Of a DNA stretch of 64,000 bases, positions 9,685 through 18,820 are shown one piece after another. Positions within the stretch are counted from its first letter, which is position 1. Each line of letters opens with the position of its first letter. The DNA lies in contig JAKPAG010000124.1 in assembly GCA_029779535.1 (NCBI GenBank), positions 1-64,000 of the forward strand, read 5' to 3'. The translations under genes and the position numbers were made by a program. The notes beneath the pieces are model-generated. The model saw nothing but the letters and a program-made list of their open reading frames with translations, was not told where the DNA came from and did no database searches. The DNA comes from Pseudomonadota bacterium (GTDB lineage: Bacteria; Pseudomonadota; Alphaproteobacteria; Sphingomonadales; Sphingomonadaceae).

Positions 9685-10371
9685 ATGCAACAACTTGCCT
9701 ATGCCTTCATCCCGGTGGCCGCCGTGTTGCTGGGCGCGCTGGTCACCCTGTGGCGGCGGCCCGGCCCCACGCTGGAAAGCGCCTTGCAGCACCTCGCCGC
9801 CGGGGTGGTCTTTGCTGCGGCTGCCGTGGAAATCCTGCCGCAGGTCAAGCATGACGCCTCGATCCTGACCACTGCCGTGGGGGGCACGCTGGGCGTGCTG
9901 ACCATGCTGGGGATCAAGTCGATCGAGGGGCGCTGGCACGGCCCGCTGGGCATGGTCGCGGCGGTGGGGATCGACGTGTTCGTCGATGGGCTGGTGCTGG
10001 GGCTGGCCTTCCTGGCCGGGGCCAAGGCGGGCCTGCTGCTGACCATGGCGCTGACACTGGAAATCCTGTTCCTGGGGGTGACGATCAGCCACGAGCTGGC
10101 CGATACGATCCGCTCGCGCGTGAAAGTGGTGCTGGCCACACTCGGACTGGCGCTGCTGCTGCCGCTGGGCACGCTGGTGGCGATCCCGGTCGCCACCCTG
10201 CCCCAGCACCTGATCGGCGGATTCCTGGCATTCGGCCTGATGGCACTGCTGTACCTGGTGACCGAGGAACTGCTGGTCGAAGCCCACGAAAAGCCCGACA
10301 GCCCGGCAATCAGCGCGCTGTTTTTCGTCGGCTTCCTGGGGCTGCTGCTGGTCGAGGAGATGCTGGCCTGA
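9685..10371 (+). CDS. ZIP family divalent metal transporter
   Basis: A 228-residue inner-membrane protein with about seven or eight spans. The ZIP metal-path motifs are present: HLAAGVVFAAAAVEILP in an early span, VGIDVFVDGLVLG (the D-x-F-x-D-G variant of the TM4 HNxxDG motif), LEILFLGVTISHEL in TM5 (Glu and His ligands), and a TM6-like segment ending EELLVEAHEK. Substrate is probably zinc or a similar divalent ion, but it cannot be read from sequence. The ATG at 9685 has AGGA 9 bases upstream; an in-frame ATG at 9664 is less likely. It starts 56 bases after the lysozyme stop. No metal-sensing regulator is adjacent. Confidence 0.8.
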   Translation: MQQLAYAFIPVAAVLLGALVTLWRRPGPTLESALQHLAAGVVFAAAAVEILPQVKHDASILTTAVGGTLGVLTMLGIKSIEGRWHGPLGMVAAVGIDVFVDGLVLGLAFLAGAKAGLLLTMALTLEILFLGVTISHELADTIRSRVKVVLATLGLALLLPLGTLVAIPVATLPQHLIGGFLAFGLMALLYLVTEELLVEAHEKPDSPAISALFFVGFLGLLLVEEMLA

Positions 10372-10449
10372 CGCCCCGCCCCGCGCGCCTGGGCGCGGGC
10401 TGGCCACCGCCTGACCCAAGCTGAACAATTCTGTAAGTTTTACTGACAA

Positions 10450-10464
10450 ATTGCATCTTGCAAT
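10450..10464. promoter_or_regulatory. Dyad upstream of the aldehyde dehydrogenase gene
   Basis: ATTGCA-TCT-TGCAAT, a perfect inverted repeat with a 3-base centre, 59 bases before the ATG at 10523. The surroundings are AT-richer than the genes. Position and symmetry suggest an operator, but no regulator gene is next to it. Confidence 0.35.
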
Positions 10465-10522
10465 CTGTTTCGCCAGCACCGACATACCGGCAGTTAATCG
10501 CACCATTAAAGGGAGATTCGCG

Positions 10523-11947
10523 ATGCGCGAGAGGCTGCAGCACTATATCGACGGCAAGTGGGTGGACAGCGAAGGCGGCGTGCGCCGCGAAGTGATCAAT
10601 CCTGCCACGGAAGAACCCTGCGCGGTCATCACCGTCGGCACCCAGGCCGATGTCGACAAGGCGGTTGCCGCTGCCCGCCGCGCCTTCAAGACCTGGAGCC
10701 AGACGACGCGCGAAGAGCGCCTCGCCGTGCTGAACCGCATCGTCGAGGAATACAAGAAGCGCGCCGGCGACCTCGCCGTGGCCATGGCCGAGGAAATGGG
10801 CGCGCCCGTCTCGTTCGCCGGCACCGCGCAGGTTGGCGCGGGCATCGGCGGGTTCCTGGGGACCATCGCCGCGCTGCAGAACTTCAACTTCCTGGAAGAC
10901 GGCCCGGGCTACAAGGTCGCCTATGAACCGATCGGCGTGGTCGGCATGATCACCCCGTGGAACTGGCCGCTCAACCAGATCGCGCTCAAGGTCGCCCCGG
11001 CGCTGGCCGGCGGCAACACGATGGTGCTCAAGCCTTCGGAAGAATGCCCGACCAACGCGGCGATCTTTGCCGAGATCCTGGATGCGGCGGGCGTGCCGCC
11101 GGGCGTGTTCAACCTGGTCCAGGGCGATGGCCCGACCACCGGCAATGCCATTTCCAGCCACCCCGACATCGAAATGGTCAGCTTCACCGGTTCGACCCGC
11201 GCCGGCATCGCCGTGGCCATCGCCGCCGCGCCGACCGTGAAGCGCGTCCACCAGGAACTGGGCGGCAAGTCGCCCAACCTGGTCCTGCCCGATGCCGATT
11301 TCGCCGCCACCCTGCCATCCACCCTGTCGGGCCCGCTGGTCAACACCGGCCAGTCGTGCATTTCGCCGACCAAGGTGCTGGTCCCGCGCGCGCGGATGGC
11401 CGAAGCCGAAGCCTTCGCCAAGGCGATGTATTCGGCCACTCCGGTGGGCGATCCGATGCAGGAAGGCAATCACCTGGGTCCGGTGGTCAACAAGGCCCAG
11501 TTCGACAAGGTGCGCGGCCTGATCCAGTCGGCGATCGACGAAGGCGCCAAACTGGTGACTGGCGGCCCCGACCTGCCGAGCAACGTCAACCGTGGCTACT
11601 ACATCCAGCCGACCGTGTTCTCGGACGTGACGCCTGACATGCGCATCGCCAAGGAGGAAATCTTCGGCCCGGTGATCACGCTGATGGCCTATGACAGCCT
11701 CGACCAGGCGATCGACATGGCCAACGACACCGAATACGGCCTGTCGGCCGCGATTTCGGGCGATCCGGCCAAGGCCGCCCCGGTTGCCGCCAAGCTGCGC
11801 GCCGGCATGGTCGCGATCAACAACTGGGGCCCCACTCCGGGCGCGCCGTTCGGCGGCTACAAGCAGTCGGGCAACGGCCGCGAAGGCGGTCTGGCGGGCC
11901 TCAAGGACTTCATGGAAATGAAGGCGATCTCGGGCCTGCCGGCCTGA
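10523..11947 (+). CDS. NAD(P)-dependent aldehyde dehydrogenase
   Basis: Oxidises an aldehyde to the carboxylic acid in the cytosol. The 474-residue protein has the ALDH pattern: TPWNWPLNQIALK (cofactor and substrate channel, with the conserved Asn), KPSEECP, FTGSTRAG (Rossmann loop), the general-base Glu245 in HQELGGKSPN, the catalytic Cys279 in NTGQSCISPTK, and EEIFGPV near residue 380. The start is fixed at 10523 by GGGAG a few bases upstream; an earlier ATG at 10451 would read through the promoter and its dyad. The closest family type is the broad-substrate ALDH found in hydrocarbon and alcohol degradation, but the substrate cannot be assigned. It is monocistronic and ends before a terminator-like hairpin. 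Confidence 0.93.
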   Translation: MRERLQHYIDGKWVDSEGGVRREVINPATEEPCAVITVGTQADVDKAVAAARRAFKTWSQTTREERLAVLNRIVEEYKKRAGDLAVAMAEEMGAPVSFAGTAQVGAGIGGFLGTIAALQNFNFLEDGPGYKVAYEPIGVVGMITPWNWPLNQIALKVAPALAGGNTMVLKPSEECPTNAAIFAEILDAAGVPPGVFNLVQGDGPTTGNAISSHPDIEMVSFTGSTRAGIAVAIAAAPTVKRVHQELGGKSPNLVLPDADFAATLPSTLSGPLVNTGQSCISPTKVLVPRARMAEAEAFAKAMYSATPVGDPMQEGNHLGPVVNKAQFDKVRGLIQSAIDEGAKLVTGGPDLPSNVNRGYYIQPTVFSDVTPDMRIAKEEIFGPVITLMAYDSLDQAIDMANDTEYGLSAAISGDPAKAAPVAAKLRAGMVAINNWGPTPGAPFGGYKQSGNGREGGLAGLKDFMEMKAISGLPA

Positions 11948-11975
11948 TCTTCGGCCTGACAAGCTGAACCAGCCA

Positions 11976-12007
11976 GCCCCCTTCCCGCCCCGGCGGGGAG
12001 GGGGTTT
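11976..12007 (+). terminator. Terminator-like GC hairpin after the aldehyde dehydrogenase gene
   Basis: A near-perfect 12-13 base stem, arms CCCCCTTCCCGCC and GGCGGGGAGGGGG, with one G-T wobble and a tight loop, followed by TTT. It starts about 30 bases after the stop at 11947. The short T-run makes it a medium-strength call. Confidence 0.6.
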
Positions 12008-12082
12008 GCTGTTGCGGCGGCCGCGCTGCGATGCACAGAACAGATGTGAAAGCTCCCGCCGTTGGAGCGGGCGCGCAAAAAG

Positions 12083-12937
12083 TCAGCCCGCCTGGCGGTA
12101 CTGGTCGTGCTGGCCGTGGGCACCGTCCTTGGTGCTGCCGTCCAGCGGCTGGGCCTCGGTCCGGCGCATCGCGGCGGCCTTGGCGATCAGGGCGTCCTGC
12201 TGCTCGTCGGTGAAGCGGGTCCAGCCTTCGCGGGTCAGCCGTTCGAGCGGGCGATAGCGCACCTTGTACTGCATCCGCGCCGAACCATCGACCCAGTAGC
12301 CCAGATAGACATAGGGCAGGCCGAGCTCTTCCGCGCGGCGGATGTGGTCGAGGATGATGTAGTTGCCCAGCCCCGAACGGCCCGCGTGGTCCGGCTCGTA
12401 GAAGCTGTAGATCATCGACAGACCGTCGCCCTGCCGGTCAGTCAGGCAGGCGCCGACCAGACGGCCCGGCGAGCCATCGGCATTGGGTTCGCGGTATTCG
12501 ATGACATAGCTGTCAACCGGAGTGTGTTCCACCATGTCGGCGAAATCGACCTCGTCCATGCTGGCCATGCCGCCGCCGGGATGGCGCACGCCAAGGTAGC
12601 GTTGCAGCAGCTCGAACTGTTCGGCGGTGGACCAGGGCCGGCACATCGTGGCGATCAGGTCGGAATTGCGGCGCAGCGCCTTGCGCTGGCTGGCCGAGGG
12701 GCGGAATTCGTCCGCCGCCACCCGCACCGAAACGCAGGCCGTGCAATCGGCGCAGCTGGGGCGATAGGCCACCGTCTGGCTGCGGCGAAAACCGATCCGA
12801 CCGAGCGCGTCGTTCAGCTCGTCCGCGTGGGGCCCCTTCAGCTCGGTGAACACCTTGCGCTCGCTCCGCCCCGGCAGATAGGGGCACGGCGCGGGGCTCG
12901 TGACGAAGAACCTGGGGAAGCGAACGGGTGCCGTCAC
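12083..12937 (-). CDS. bpt: Aspartate/glutamate leucyltransferase (N-end rule)
   Basis: Transfers leucine from Leu-tRNA to proteins with N-terminal Asp or Glu, marking them for ClpS-ClpAP degradation. The 284-residue protein has the ATE/Bpt family marks: an early Cys-Pro-Tyr-Leu segment ([20 protein letters not shown]), the Cys cluster [16 protein letters not shown], and the acyl-transferase fold core with [20 protein letters not shown] and [17 protein letters not shown]. The length fits bacterial Bpt (about 240-285). ilvA lies upstream on the same strand across a 164-base gap in which I see no strong signal. No clpS is present in the window. Bpt versus Aat is clear from the ATE-type cysteines. 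Confidence 0.93.
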   Translation of the reverse strand: MTAPVRFPRFFVTSPAPCPYLPGRSERKVFTELKGPHADELNDALGRIGFRRSQTVAYRPSCADCTACVSVRVAADEFRPSASQRKALRRNSDLIATMCRPWSTAEQFELLQRYLGVRHPGGGMASMDEVDFADMVEHTPVDSYVIEYREPNADGSPGRLVGACLTDRQGDGLSMIYSFYEPDHAGRSGLGNYIILDHIRRAEELGLPYVYLGYWVDGSARMQYKVRYRPLERLTREGWTRFTDEQQDALIAKAAAMRRTEAQPLDGSTKDGAHGQHDQYRQAG

Positions 12938-13101
12938 GGGCGATCCAAATCCTTACTTTCGGACTACCCGGACCTTATGCCCACGCAAGCCGCGCGTTGA
13001 AAGAACTTTAACCACGAAACATGGTTGCCAAGGTCTGAATTTGCACAGGCGCACGCATTCCCGCCGGGCGGGCAGCGCAAAACGGGACAGGTGGTGCGGG
13101 C

Positions 13102-14352
13102 TTAGTTAAGCTCGACGGAATCCACCGAGTACCCCTTTTCCCGCAGGCTCTCGATCAGCGCTTCGAGCTGGTCGCGGTCGCGCGCCTCGCACTCTATGTC
13201 GGTGATCAGCCCCTTGGCGGGCAAATGGGTGAAGATCCGCTGATGGTAGATCTCGATGATGTTGACGTTGTGCGCGTCAAATTCGCGCATCACCTTGAAC
13301 AGCGCGCCGGGGCGGTCCTGCAGGGTCAGCCGCAGCCGCGCCAGGCGGCCTTCGCGGGCCAGGTCGCGCAGCAGCACGTTGGCCAGCAGGCGCGTGTCGA
13401 TGTTGCCGCCGGTGATCGGGATGCCGATCTTGCGGCCCTTGAACCGCGCCGGGTGCGACAGCACCGCCGCCAGCCCGGCCGCGCCCGCGCCTTCGGCCAC
13501 GGTCTTTTCGATCTGGAGCAGCAACGAAACGGCGCGTTCCAGCGCGCTTTCACTGACCAGCACCATGTCATCCAGCAGGCGGCGCAGCACGAGCGAGGTG
13601 AATTCGCCCGGCTCCTTCACCGCGATGCCTTCGGCCAGGGTATCCCCGCCGCACGGCAGCTCGTTATGCTTGAGCCGGTTGTACATCGAGGGGAACAGCT
13701 CCGCCTCGACCCCGATCAGGGCGATGTCGGGCTTGATCGCGCGGGCCGCGGTGCCCATGCCCGAGGCCAGCCCGCCCCCGCCCACCGGCAGCACCAGCAT
13801 GTCGAGTTCGGGGACCTGTTCCAGCATTTCCAGCGCCACGGTGCCCTGGCCGGCGGCGACATGCGGATCGTCGAACGGGTGGACGAAGGTCAGCCCCAGT
13901 TCGGTTTCCAGCTGGCGGGCATGATCGGACGCCTCGTCAAAGGTTTCGCCGTGCAGCACCACCTTGCCGCCCAGCACCTGGGTCTGCTGCACTTTCACCG
14001 TCGGCGTGGTGCGCGGCATGACGATGGTAACCGGAATGCCCAGCCGCGTGCCGTGATAGGCCAGGCCCTGCGCATGGTTGCCGGCGGACGCTGCGATCAC
14101 GCCGCGATTGGCCTGTTCCCCGCCCAGCAGCAGCATCGCGTTGAGCGCCCCGCGCTCCTTGTAAGCCGCTGTAAACTGAAGGTTTTCGAACTTCAGCCAG
14201 ATGTCCGCCCCGGTGATCTGCGACAGGGTGCGGCTGTAATCCATCGCGGTGCGCACCACCGCGCCTTCAATGCGCTGGGCTGCCGCGCGCACGTCGTCGA
14301 TGGTCAGCAGCGAAGCCGTGTCCGGCACGGCGGATGGATTGGTGGCAGTCAT
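13102..14352 (-). CDS. ilvA: Threonine ammonia-lyase
   Basis: PLP enzyme converting threonine to 2-oxobutanoate and ammonia, the entry to isoleucine. The 416-residue protein has the PLP lysine (Lys65) in FTAAYKERGALNAM, the phosphate-binding loop PVGGGGLASG near residue 190 and IPITGGNIDTRLL near residue 315. A C-terminal ACT-like regulatory domain (about 335-416: RLTLQDRPGALFKVMREFDAHNVNIIEI) follows. The single ACT domain and the length near 415 match the form common in alphaproteobacteria, which can be biosynthetic or catabolic. The start is the ATG at 14352, divergent from the DUF4402 gene; the 182-base gap should hold both promoters. No other isoleucine gene is near. Confidence 0.94.
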   Translation of the reverse strand: MTATNPSAVPDTASLLTIDDVRAAAQRIEGAVVRTAMDYSRTLSQITGADIWLKFENLQFTAAYKERGALNAMLLLGGEQANRGVIAASAGNHAQGLAYHGTRLGIPVTIVMPRTTPTVKVQQTQVLGGKVVLHGETFDEASDHARQLETELGLTFVHPFDDPHVAAGQGTVALEMLEQVPELDMLVLPVGGGGLASGMGTAARAIKPDIALIGVEAELFPSMYNRLKHNELPCGGDTLAEGIAVKEPGEFTSLVLRRLLDDMVLVSESALERAVSLLLQIEKTVAEGAGAAGLAAVLSHPARFKGRKIGIPITGGNIDTRLLANVLLRDLAREGRLARLRLTLQDRPGALFKVMREFDAHNVNIIEIYHQRIFTHLPAKGLITDIECEARDRDQLEALIESLREKGYSVDSVELN

Positions 14353-14534
14353 GACCCCGGCGCCCTAACTTAAAGCGCGGCCCCATGCAAACCGGCAGCG
14401 CGGGCGCTCCTTGCACGGGTCTCATGGTTACGCGTGCTTAACCACGGTTGTTTCCCCTATGCTCAGCCGCCGCGTGCACAAGGGGCGGCGGGTCGATCGG
14501 GGACAGGCGCAGGCTTGCCCCCGGGGGAGAACGC

Positions 14535-15041
14535 ATGTCGGCCCAGTCCAGAATTGCCGCGACCGGCCTGATCGCCGCCGCCCTGCTGGCCCCGGGCAGC
14601 GTCCGGGCCGCCACCGCGCAGACCGGCACGGCCCAGGCCCAGGTGCTGGAAACGATCCAGTTCGCCGTGCTGCTCGACATGGATTTCGGCCGGGTGGCGC
14701 TGCGCGACAACGTGAACGGCGGCATCGTGGTGATCGATCCGGCCTCCACCGGGCGAAGCTGCGATGCGGCGCTGGTCTGCGCGGGCAGCTTTGCCGCCTC
14801 GCAGCTGGAACTGACCGGGTCCGATGCCGACGTGCAGGTCACCTTCGATCCGACCTTCCAGCTCACCGGGCCGGGCGCGCCGATTGCGGCCGAGCCGCAG
14901 TTTCCGGGCGGATCGGGCACGGTGGTGCGGATCAGCGGCGGGCGCACCGTGGTCAAGCTGGGGGCGCGGCTTCACGTCAATCCCAACCAGGCACCCGGCG
15001 TCTATACCGGGCAGTTCAGCGTGAACCTCGAATACTATTGA
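14535..15041 (+). CDS. Secreted DUF4402 protein
   Basis: A 168-residue exported protein of unknown role. Residues 1-27 are a signal peptide (basic start, LIAAALLAPGSVRAATA). The mature part has the DUF4402 pattern: an early phrase on being close to the stated mean (FAVLLDMDFGRVAL), an internal Cys pair (SCDAALVCAG) and a closing beta strand PGVYTGQFSVNLEYY. That end resembles the last strand of pilin-like or fimbrial beta-sandwich subunits. No chaperone-usher genes are adjacent. I chose the ATG at 14535, which has GGGGGAGAACGC before it and gives a proper signal peptide; an ATG at 14448 would add 29 residues ahead of it. DUF4402 genes are frequent in sphingomonads. Confidence 0.8.
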   Translation: MSAQSRIAATGLIAAALLAPGSVRAATAQTGTAQAQVLETIQFAVLLDMDFGRVALRDNVNGGIVVIDPASTGRSCDAALVCAGSFAASQLELTGSDADVQVTFDPTFQLTGPGAPIAAEPQFPGGSGTVVRISGGRTVVKLGARLHVNPNQAPGVYTGQFSVNLEYY

Positions 15042-15080
15042 GGGGTGCAATCTGCCGCCCAAGCCGATAGAGCCTGGCGC

Positions 15081-15977
15081 ATGAGCGAAGCCAAGAACGT
15101 ATCCTTCCTGGGCCTGGGCGTGATGGGCGGGGCAATTGCCCGCCATATCGGCCATGCCGGACACCGCCTGACCGTCTACAACCGCACCCCGCAGCGTGCC
15201 GAAAAATGGCGCGCGGCCAATCCGCAGATCGACGTGCGGATCGTCTCCAGCCCGGCCGAAGCCGCCGATGGCGCCGACGTGGTGCTGACCTGCGTCGGCA
15301 ACGACGATGACCTCGCCGATGTGGTGCTGGGCCCGACCGGTGTGTTCACCACGCTGAAGCCCGGCGCGACCTTCATCGATCACACCACGGTCAGCGCGCG
15401 GATTGCCCGCCAGATCGCGGTCGAAGCACGCGACCTTGAAGTGCACTGCGTCGATGCGCCGGTGACCGGCGGGCAGGCCGGCGCGGAAAACGGCCAGCTT
15501 TCGATCATGTGCGGCGGCCGGGCCGATGCGGTCGCCGCGGCTACCCCGATCATGCAGGCCTATGCCAAGCGGATCGTCCACGTGGGCAAGGCGGGCGCAG
15601 GGCAATCGACCAAGATGGTCAACCAGATCGCCTTTTCCGGCATCCTCGCCACCCTGTCCGAAGCGCTGCGCTTTGCCGAGGCGGCGCATCTCGATCTCGA
15701 CAAGGTGTACGAGGCGATTTCCGGCGGCGCTTCGCAAAGCTGGCAGATGGACAACCGCTGGCACACCATGGCGCGCGACGAATTCGACTTCGGCTTCGCG
15801 ATCGACTGGATGCGCAAGGACCTGGGCCTGACGCTGGAGGAAGGCCGCTCGCTCGGCGTGTCACTGCCGGTGACCGCGCTGATCGACCAGTTCTATGCCG
15901 AAGTGCAGGCGATGGGCGGCGGCCGCCAGGATACCAGCGCGCTGGTGCGCCGCCTGCCCCGCCGAGTGAAGCAGTGA
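15081..15977 (+). CDS. 3-hydroxyisobutyrate dehydrogenase family oxidoreductase
   Basis: NAD(P)-dependent beta-hydroxyacid dehydrogenase of the cytosol. The 298-residue protein begins with the Rossmann motif VSFLGLGVMGGAIARHI. It has the substrate signature DAPVTGGQAGAENGQLSIM near residue 125 and the catalytic lysine in GQSTKMVNQIAFSG near residue 178, followed by the all-helical C-terminal domain. The exact substrate (3-hydroxyisobutyrate, tartronate semialdehyde, glyoxylate or other) cannot be read. The ATG at 15081 is chosen because the Rossmann strand follows at once; an ATG at 15045 would add 12 residues. Its stop overlaps the GTG start of the amidohydrolase gene, so the two are likely translated together. 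Confidence 0.9.
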   Translation: MSEAKNVSFLGLGVMGGAIARHIGHAGHRLTVYNRTPQRAEKWRAANPQIDVRIVSSPAEAADGADVVLTCVGNDDDLADVVLGPTGVFTTLKPGATFIDHTTVSARIARQIAVEARDLEVHCVDAPVTGGQAGAENGQLSIMCGGRADAVAAATPIMQAYAKRIVHVGKAGAGQSTKMVNQIAFSGILATLSEALRFAEAAHLDLDKVYEAISGGASQSWQMDNRWHTMARDEFDFGFAIDWMRKDLGLTLEEGRSLGVSLPVTALIDQFYAEVQAMGGGRQDTSALVRRLPRRVKQ

Positions 15978-17623
15978 GGGCACTGGCCGCCGGGGCGGCG
16001 CTGCTGGCCCTGTCCGCCCCCGCGCTCGCCGATACGCTGGTCGACAATGTCGATGGCGTGACGCTGGATGCAACCGGCGGGATCGATCATTTCACCGGCC
16101 TCCTGGTGGGCGACGATGGCCGCATCGTCCAGGTGCTGCGCCGGGGCGATCCGCGCCCGGGCAAGGTCGATTACCTGGTCGACGGCAAGGGCCGCGTCCT
16201 GATGCCGGGCCTGATCGACAGCCACGCCCACGTCATGGGAGTCGGCTTTGGCGCGCTGACGCTGGACCTGTCGGAAACGAAATCGCTGGCCGAAGCCCAG
16301 GCAAGGATCGCCGCCTATGCCCGCCAGCACCCCGACCGCCCCTGGATCCTGGGGCGCGGCTGGAACCAGGAACTGTGGGGCCTGGGCCGCTTTCCCACGG
16401 CGGCGGAACTTGATGCGGTGGTGGCGGACAAGCCGGTCTGGCTGACCCGGGTGGACGGCCACGCCGGCTGGGCCAACAGCCGCGCGCTGGCCGCCGCGGG
16501 CGTTACCGCGCTGAGCAAGGACCCGGCAGGGGGCAAGATCGAACGGATCGCGCCGGGCGGCAAGCCCGCCGGGGTGCTGGTCGATGCCGCGACCGCGCTG
16601 GTCGAACGCAAGGTTCCCGCCCCCCGGCCCGAGGACCGCGACCTGGCCCTGGCCAAGGCGCAGGACCTGCTGCTGGCGCGCGGGGTGACTGCCGTCGCCG
16701 ACATGGGCACCACGATCGAGGATTGGCAGGCCTATCGCCGCGCCGGCGATACCGGCACGCTGCGCATTCGCATCATGGCCTATGCCGGCGGGACCGAGGC
16801 GATGGAGCTGATCGGCGGCCCAGGCCCGACGCCGTGGCTGTATGATGACCGGCTGCGCCTGAACGGGGTGAAGCTTTATGCCGATGGCGCGCTGGGTTCG
16901 CGCGGGGCCAGCCTCAAGGCGCCCTACGCCGATGCCCCCCTCACGCGGGGTCTCAGGATCACGGCCGATACCGCGCTCAAGAACATGATGAGCCGCGCCG
17001 CGCTCGACAGGTTCCAGGTGGCCGTCCACGCCATTGGCGACGAAGCCAACGCCGCCGTCCTGAACGCGGTCGAGGACCTGGCGCAGACCTACAAGGGCGA
17101 CCGGCGCTGGCGGATCGAACATGCCCAGGTGATCGACCCGGTGGACATTCCGCGTCTGGGCAAGCTGGGGGTGATCGCCTCGATGCAGCCGGTCCACCAG
17201 ACCAGCGACCGGACCATGGCCGAAGCCCGGCTTGGCCCGGCGCGGCTGGCGGGCGCCTATGCCTGGAAAAGCGTGCAGGCGAGCGGCGCAAAGCTGGTCT
17301 TTGGCTCGGACGCGCCGGTCGAACTGCCCGATCCCTTTGCCGGCCTCGCTGCGGCGGTGACCCGGCAGGGGCCGGACGGTCAGCCGTTCGGCGGCTGGCA
17401 GCCGCAGGAACGCGTCACGCGCGAGGAAGCGCTCGCCGCCTATACGGTGAACGGCGCCTATGCCGGGTTTGCCGAAGGCCGGTTCGGCCGGCTGGTGCGC
17501 GGCGAACGCGCCGATTTCCTGCTGGTCGACCGCGATCCGCTGCTGACCGCGCCCAGCGAGCTGCGCGAAACGAAAGTGCTGCAGGCCTGGGTGAACGGCC
17601 GGCTGGCCTGGGAAGCGAAGTAG
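15974..17623 (+). CDS. Exported amidohydrolase (YtcJ-like, amidohydrolase_3)
   Basis: A 549-residue metal-dependent hydrolase with a signal peptide (residues 1-20, AAGAALLALSAPALA). The metal motif HAH is in GLIDSHAHVMGVG, and further sites are VHAIGDEANA, RIEHAQVIDP and FGSDAPVELPDPF, in the order expected for the family. The closing ATYTV-like segment reads AYTVNGAYAGFAEGRFGRL. I place the start at GTG 15974, overlapping the previous stop as GTGA; upstream in-frame sequence runs inside the dehydrogenase gene and is a shadow. Substrate is unknown; relatives act on cyclic amides or formamides. Its stop lies only 3 bases from the convergent tatC stop, so the two transcripts must overlap. Confidence 0.9.
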   Translation: MRALAAGAALLALSAPALADTLVDNVDGVTLDATGGIDHFTGLLVGDDGRIVQVLRRGDPRPGKVDYLVDGKGRVLMPGLIDSHAHVMGVGFGALTLDLSETKSLAEAQARIAAYARQHPDRPWILGRGWNQELWGLGRFPTAAELDAVVADKPVWLTRVDGHAGWANSRALAAAGVTALSKDPAGGKIERIAPGGKPAGVLVDAATALVERKVPAPRPEDRDLALAKAQDLLLARGVTAVADMGTTIEDWQAYRRAGDTGTLRIRIMAYAGGTEAMELIGGPGPTPWLYDDRLRLNGVKLYADGALGSRGASLKAPYADAPLTRGLRITADTALKNMMSRAALDRFQVAVHAIGDEANAAVLNAVEDLAQTYKGDRRWRIEHAQVIDPVDIPRLGKLGVIASMQPVHQTSDRTMAEARLGPARLAGAYAWKSVQASGAKLVFGSDAPVELPDPFAGLAAAVTRQGPDGQPFGGWQPQERVTREEALAAYTVNGAYAGFAEGRFGRLVRGERADFLLVDRDPLLTAPSELRETKVLQAWVNGRLAWEAK

Positions 17624-17626
17624 GCG

Positions 17627-18430
17627 TCAGGCCGGGTCGGTGCCTTCGGGCGCCGTTTCGGCCGCGGCTTCGCGCGCTTCCTTGCGCTCGCCCAGCCACA
17701 TGATCACCAGCGAACCTTCGAACAGCAGCCACATCGGGATCAGCAGCATCAGCTGCGAGACCACATCGGGCGGCGTGATGACCGCAGCCACTGCCGTGAT
17801 GGCGACGATCACGTAGCGGCGCAACTCGCTAAGCTGCTGGCGGCTGACGATCCCCGCGCGGTTGAGCAGCAAGAGCAGCACCGGCAAAAGGAAGCTGATC
17901 CCGAAGGCCAGGATGAACTGCATCACCAGGCTGAGGTAATCGCCCGTGCCCGGCAGGGCTTCCAGGCTGAGCCCGCCCTTCTGCCCTTCGAAGCGCAGGA
18001 AGAACCGGAAGGCAGTGGGCATGACCACGTAATAGGCCAGCGCCGCCCCGGCGGTGAACAGGATCGGCGTGGCGAACAGGAACGGAAGGAAGGCCTTCTT
18101 TTCCTTGGCGTACAGCCCCGGCGCGACGAAGGCCCAGATCTGGTTGGCGATGATCGGAAAGCTGACGCAGAAGGCCGCGAACAGCGCCACCTTGATCTCG
18201 ACGAAGAAGGCTTCGTAGAGCTTGGTGTAGATCAGCTTGCCCTGCCCCGGCGGGAACGCGGCGGTCAGCGGGCGGACCAGGAACGAAAAGATGTCGTCCG
18301 CGAAATAGAAGCAGACGCAGAACGCCACGGCGAGCGCCAGGATCGAGCGCAGCAGCCGGGTGCGCAGTTCGATCAGGTGGTCGAGCAGCGGGGCCTGCGT
18401 ATCATCGATGTCCCTGACTTCGAACACCAT
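17627..18430 (-). CDS. tatC: Sec-independent protein translocase TatC
   Basis: Six-span inner-membrane receptor of the twin-arginine translocation system, which binds RR signal peptides of folded proteins. The 267-residue protein has the family start LLDHLIELRTRLLRS, the cytoplasmic and periplasmic signatures FVAPGLYAKEKKAFLPF and FGISFLLPV, and spans spaced along the length. A charged C-terminal tail (REAAAETAPEGTDPA) follows the last helix. It is the last gene of the run tatA-tatB-tatC, 3 bases from tatB, and converges with the amidohydrolase gene with no terminator between them. Confidence 0.97.
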   Translation of the reverse strand: MVFEVRDIDDTQAPLLDHLIELRTRLLRSILALAVAFCVCFYFADDIFSFLVRPLTAAFPPGQGKLIYTKLYEAFFVEIKVALFAAFCVSFPIIANQIWAFVAPGLYAKEKKAFLPFLFATPILFTAGAALAYYVVMPTAFRFFLRFEGQKGGLSLEALPGTGDYLSLVMQFILAFGISFLLPVLLLLLNRAGIVSRQQLSELRRYVIVAITAVAAVITPPDVVSQLMLLIPMWLLFEGSLVIMWLGERKEAREAAAETAPEGTDPA

Positions 18431-18433
18431 CGT

Positions 18434-18793
18434 TCAGGCCTTGGCGCTATCAGGGGCAGAAGGAGGCGGCGGCGGCAGTGCGCCGGTGCCCGGGTCCTGG
18501 CCGACCAGCGCGGCTTCGGCGCTGGCCATTTCGGCGCCGGCGGCTTCCGGCTGGCCTTGCGGGTGCTGGGCCATGATCGCGGCGTTCTGGGCGCGCCACT
18601 GCTTTTCCATGTCTTCCAGTTCCGCCTCGCGGATCATGGTTTCGATGCCGGAGCGGAAATAGCCGGACATGCGGCGCATCTTGCCGATCCAGCGGCCCGC
18701 CGTGCGCAGCGCGCGCGGCAGATCCTTCGGCCCGATAACGACGATCGCGACGATCGCCGTGAACAGCATTTCATCCCAGCCAATGTCGAACAT
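18434..18793 (-). CDS. tatB: Sec-independent protein translocase TatB
   Basis: Partner of TatC in the twin-arginine receptor complex. The 119-residue protein starts MFDIGWDEMLFTAIVAIVVI, a single N-terminal helix with the polar Glu8 typical of TatB, then the hinge GPKDLPRALRTAG and an amphipathic helix (IGKMRRMSGYFRSGIETMIREAELED). The tail is low-complexity and proline-rich. The acidic residue inside the helix and the length separate it from TatA. It lies 27 bases after tatA and 3 bases before tatC on the same strand. Confidence 0.95.
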   Translation of the reverse strand: MFDIGWDEMLFTAIVAIVVIGPKDLPRALRTAGRWIGKMRRMSGYFRSGIETMIREAELEDMEKQWRAQNAAIMAQHPQGQPEAAGAEMASAEAALVGQDPGTGALPPPPPSAPDSAKA

Positions 18794-18820
18794 GGCGCGC
18801 TCCGCCCGAGAGGGACGGGA

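Noticed and set aside
12997..13012. CtrA-like site TTGA-N7-TTAAC between bpt and ilvA
   Set aside because: First half-site is imperfect (TTGA for TTAA) and such matches are frequent; no supporting context.
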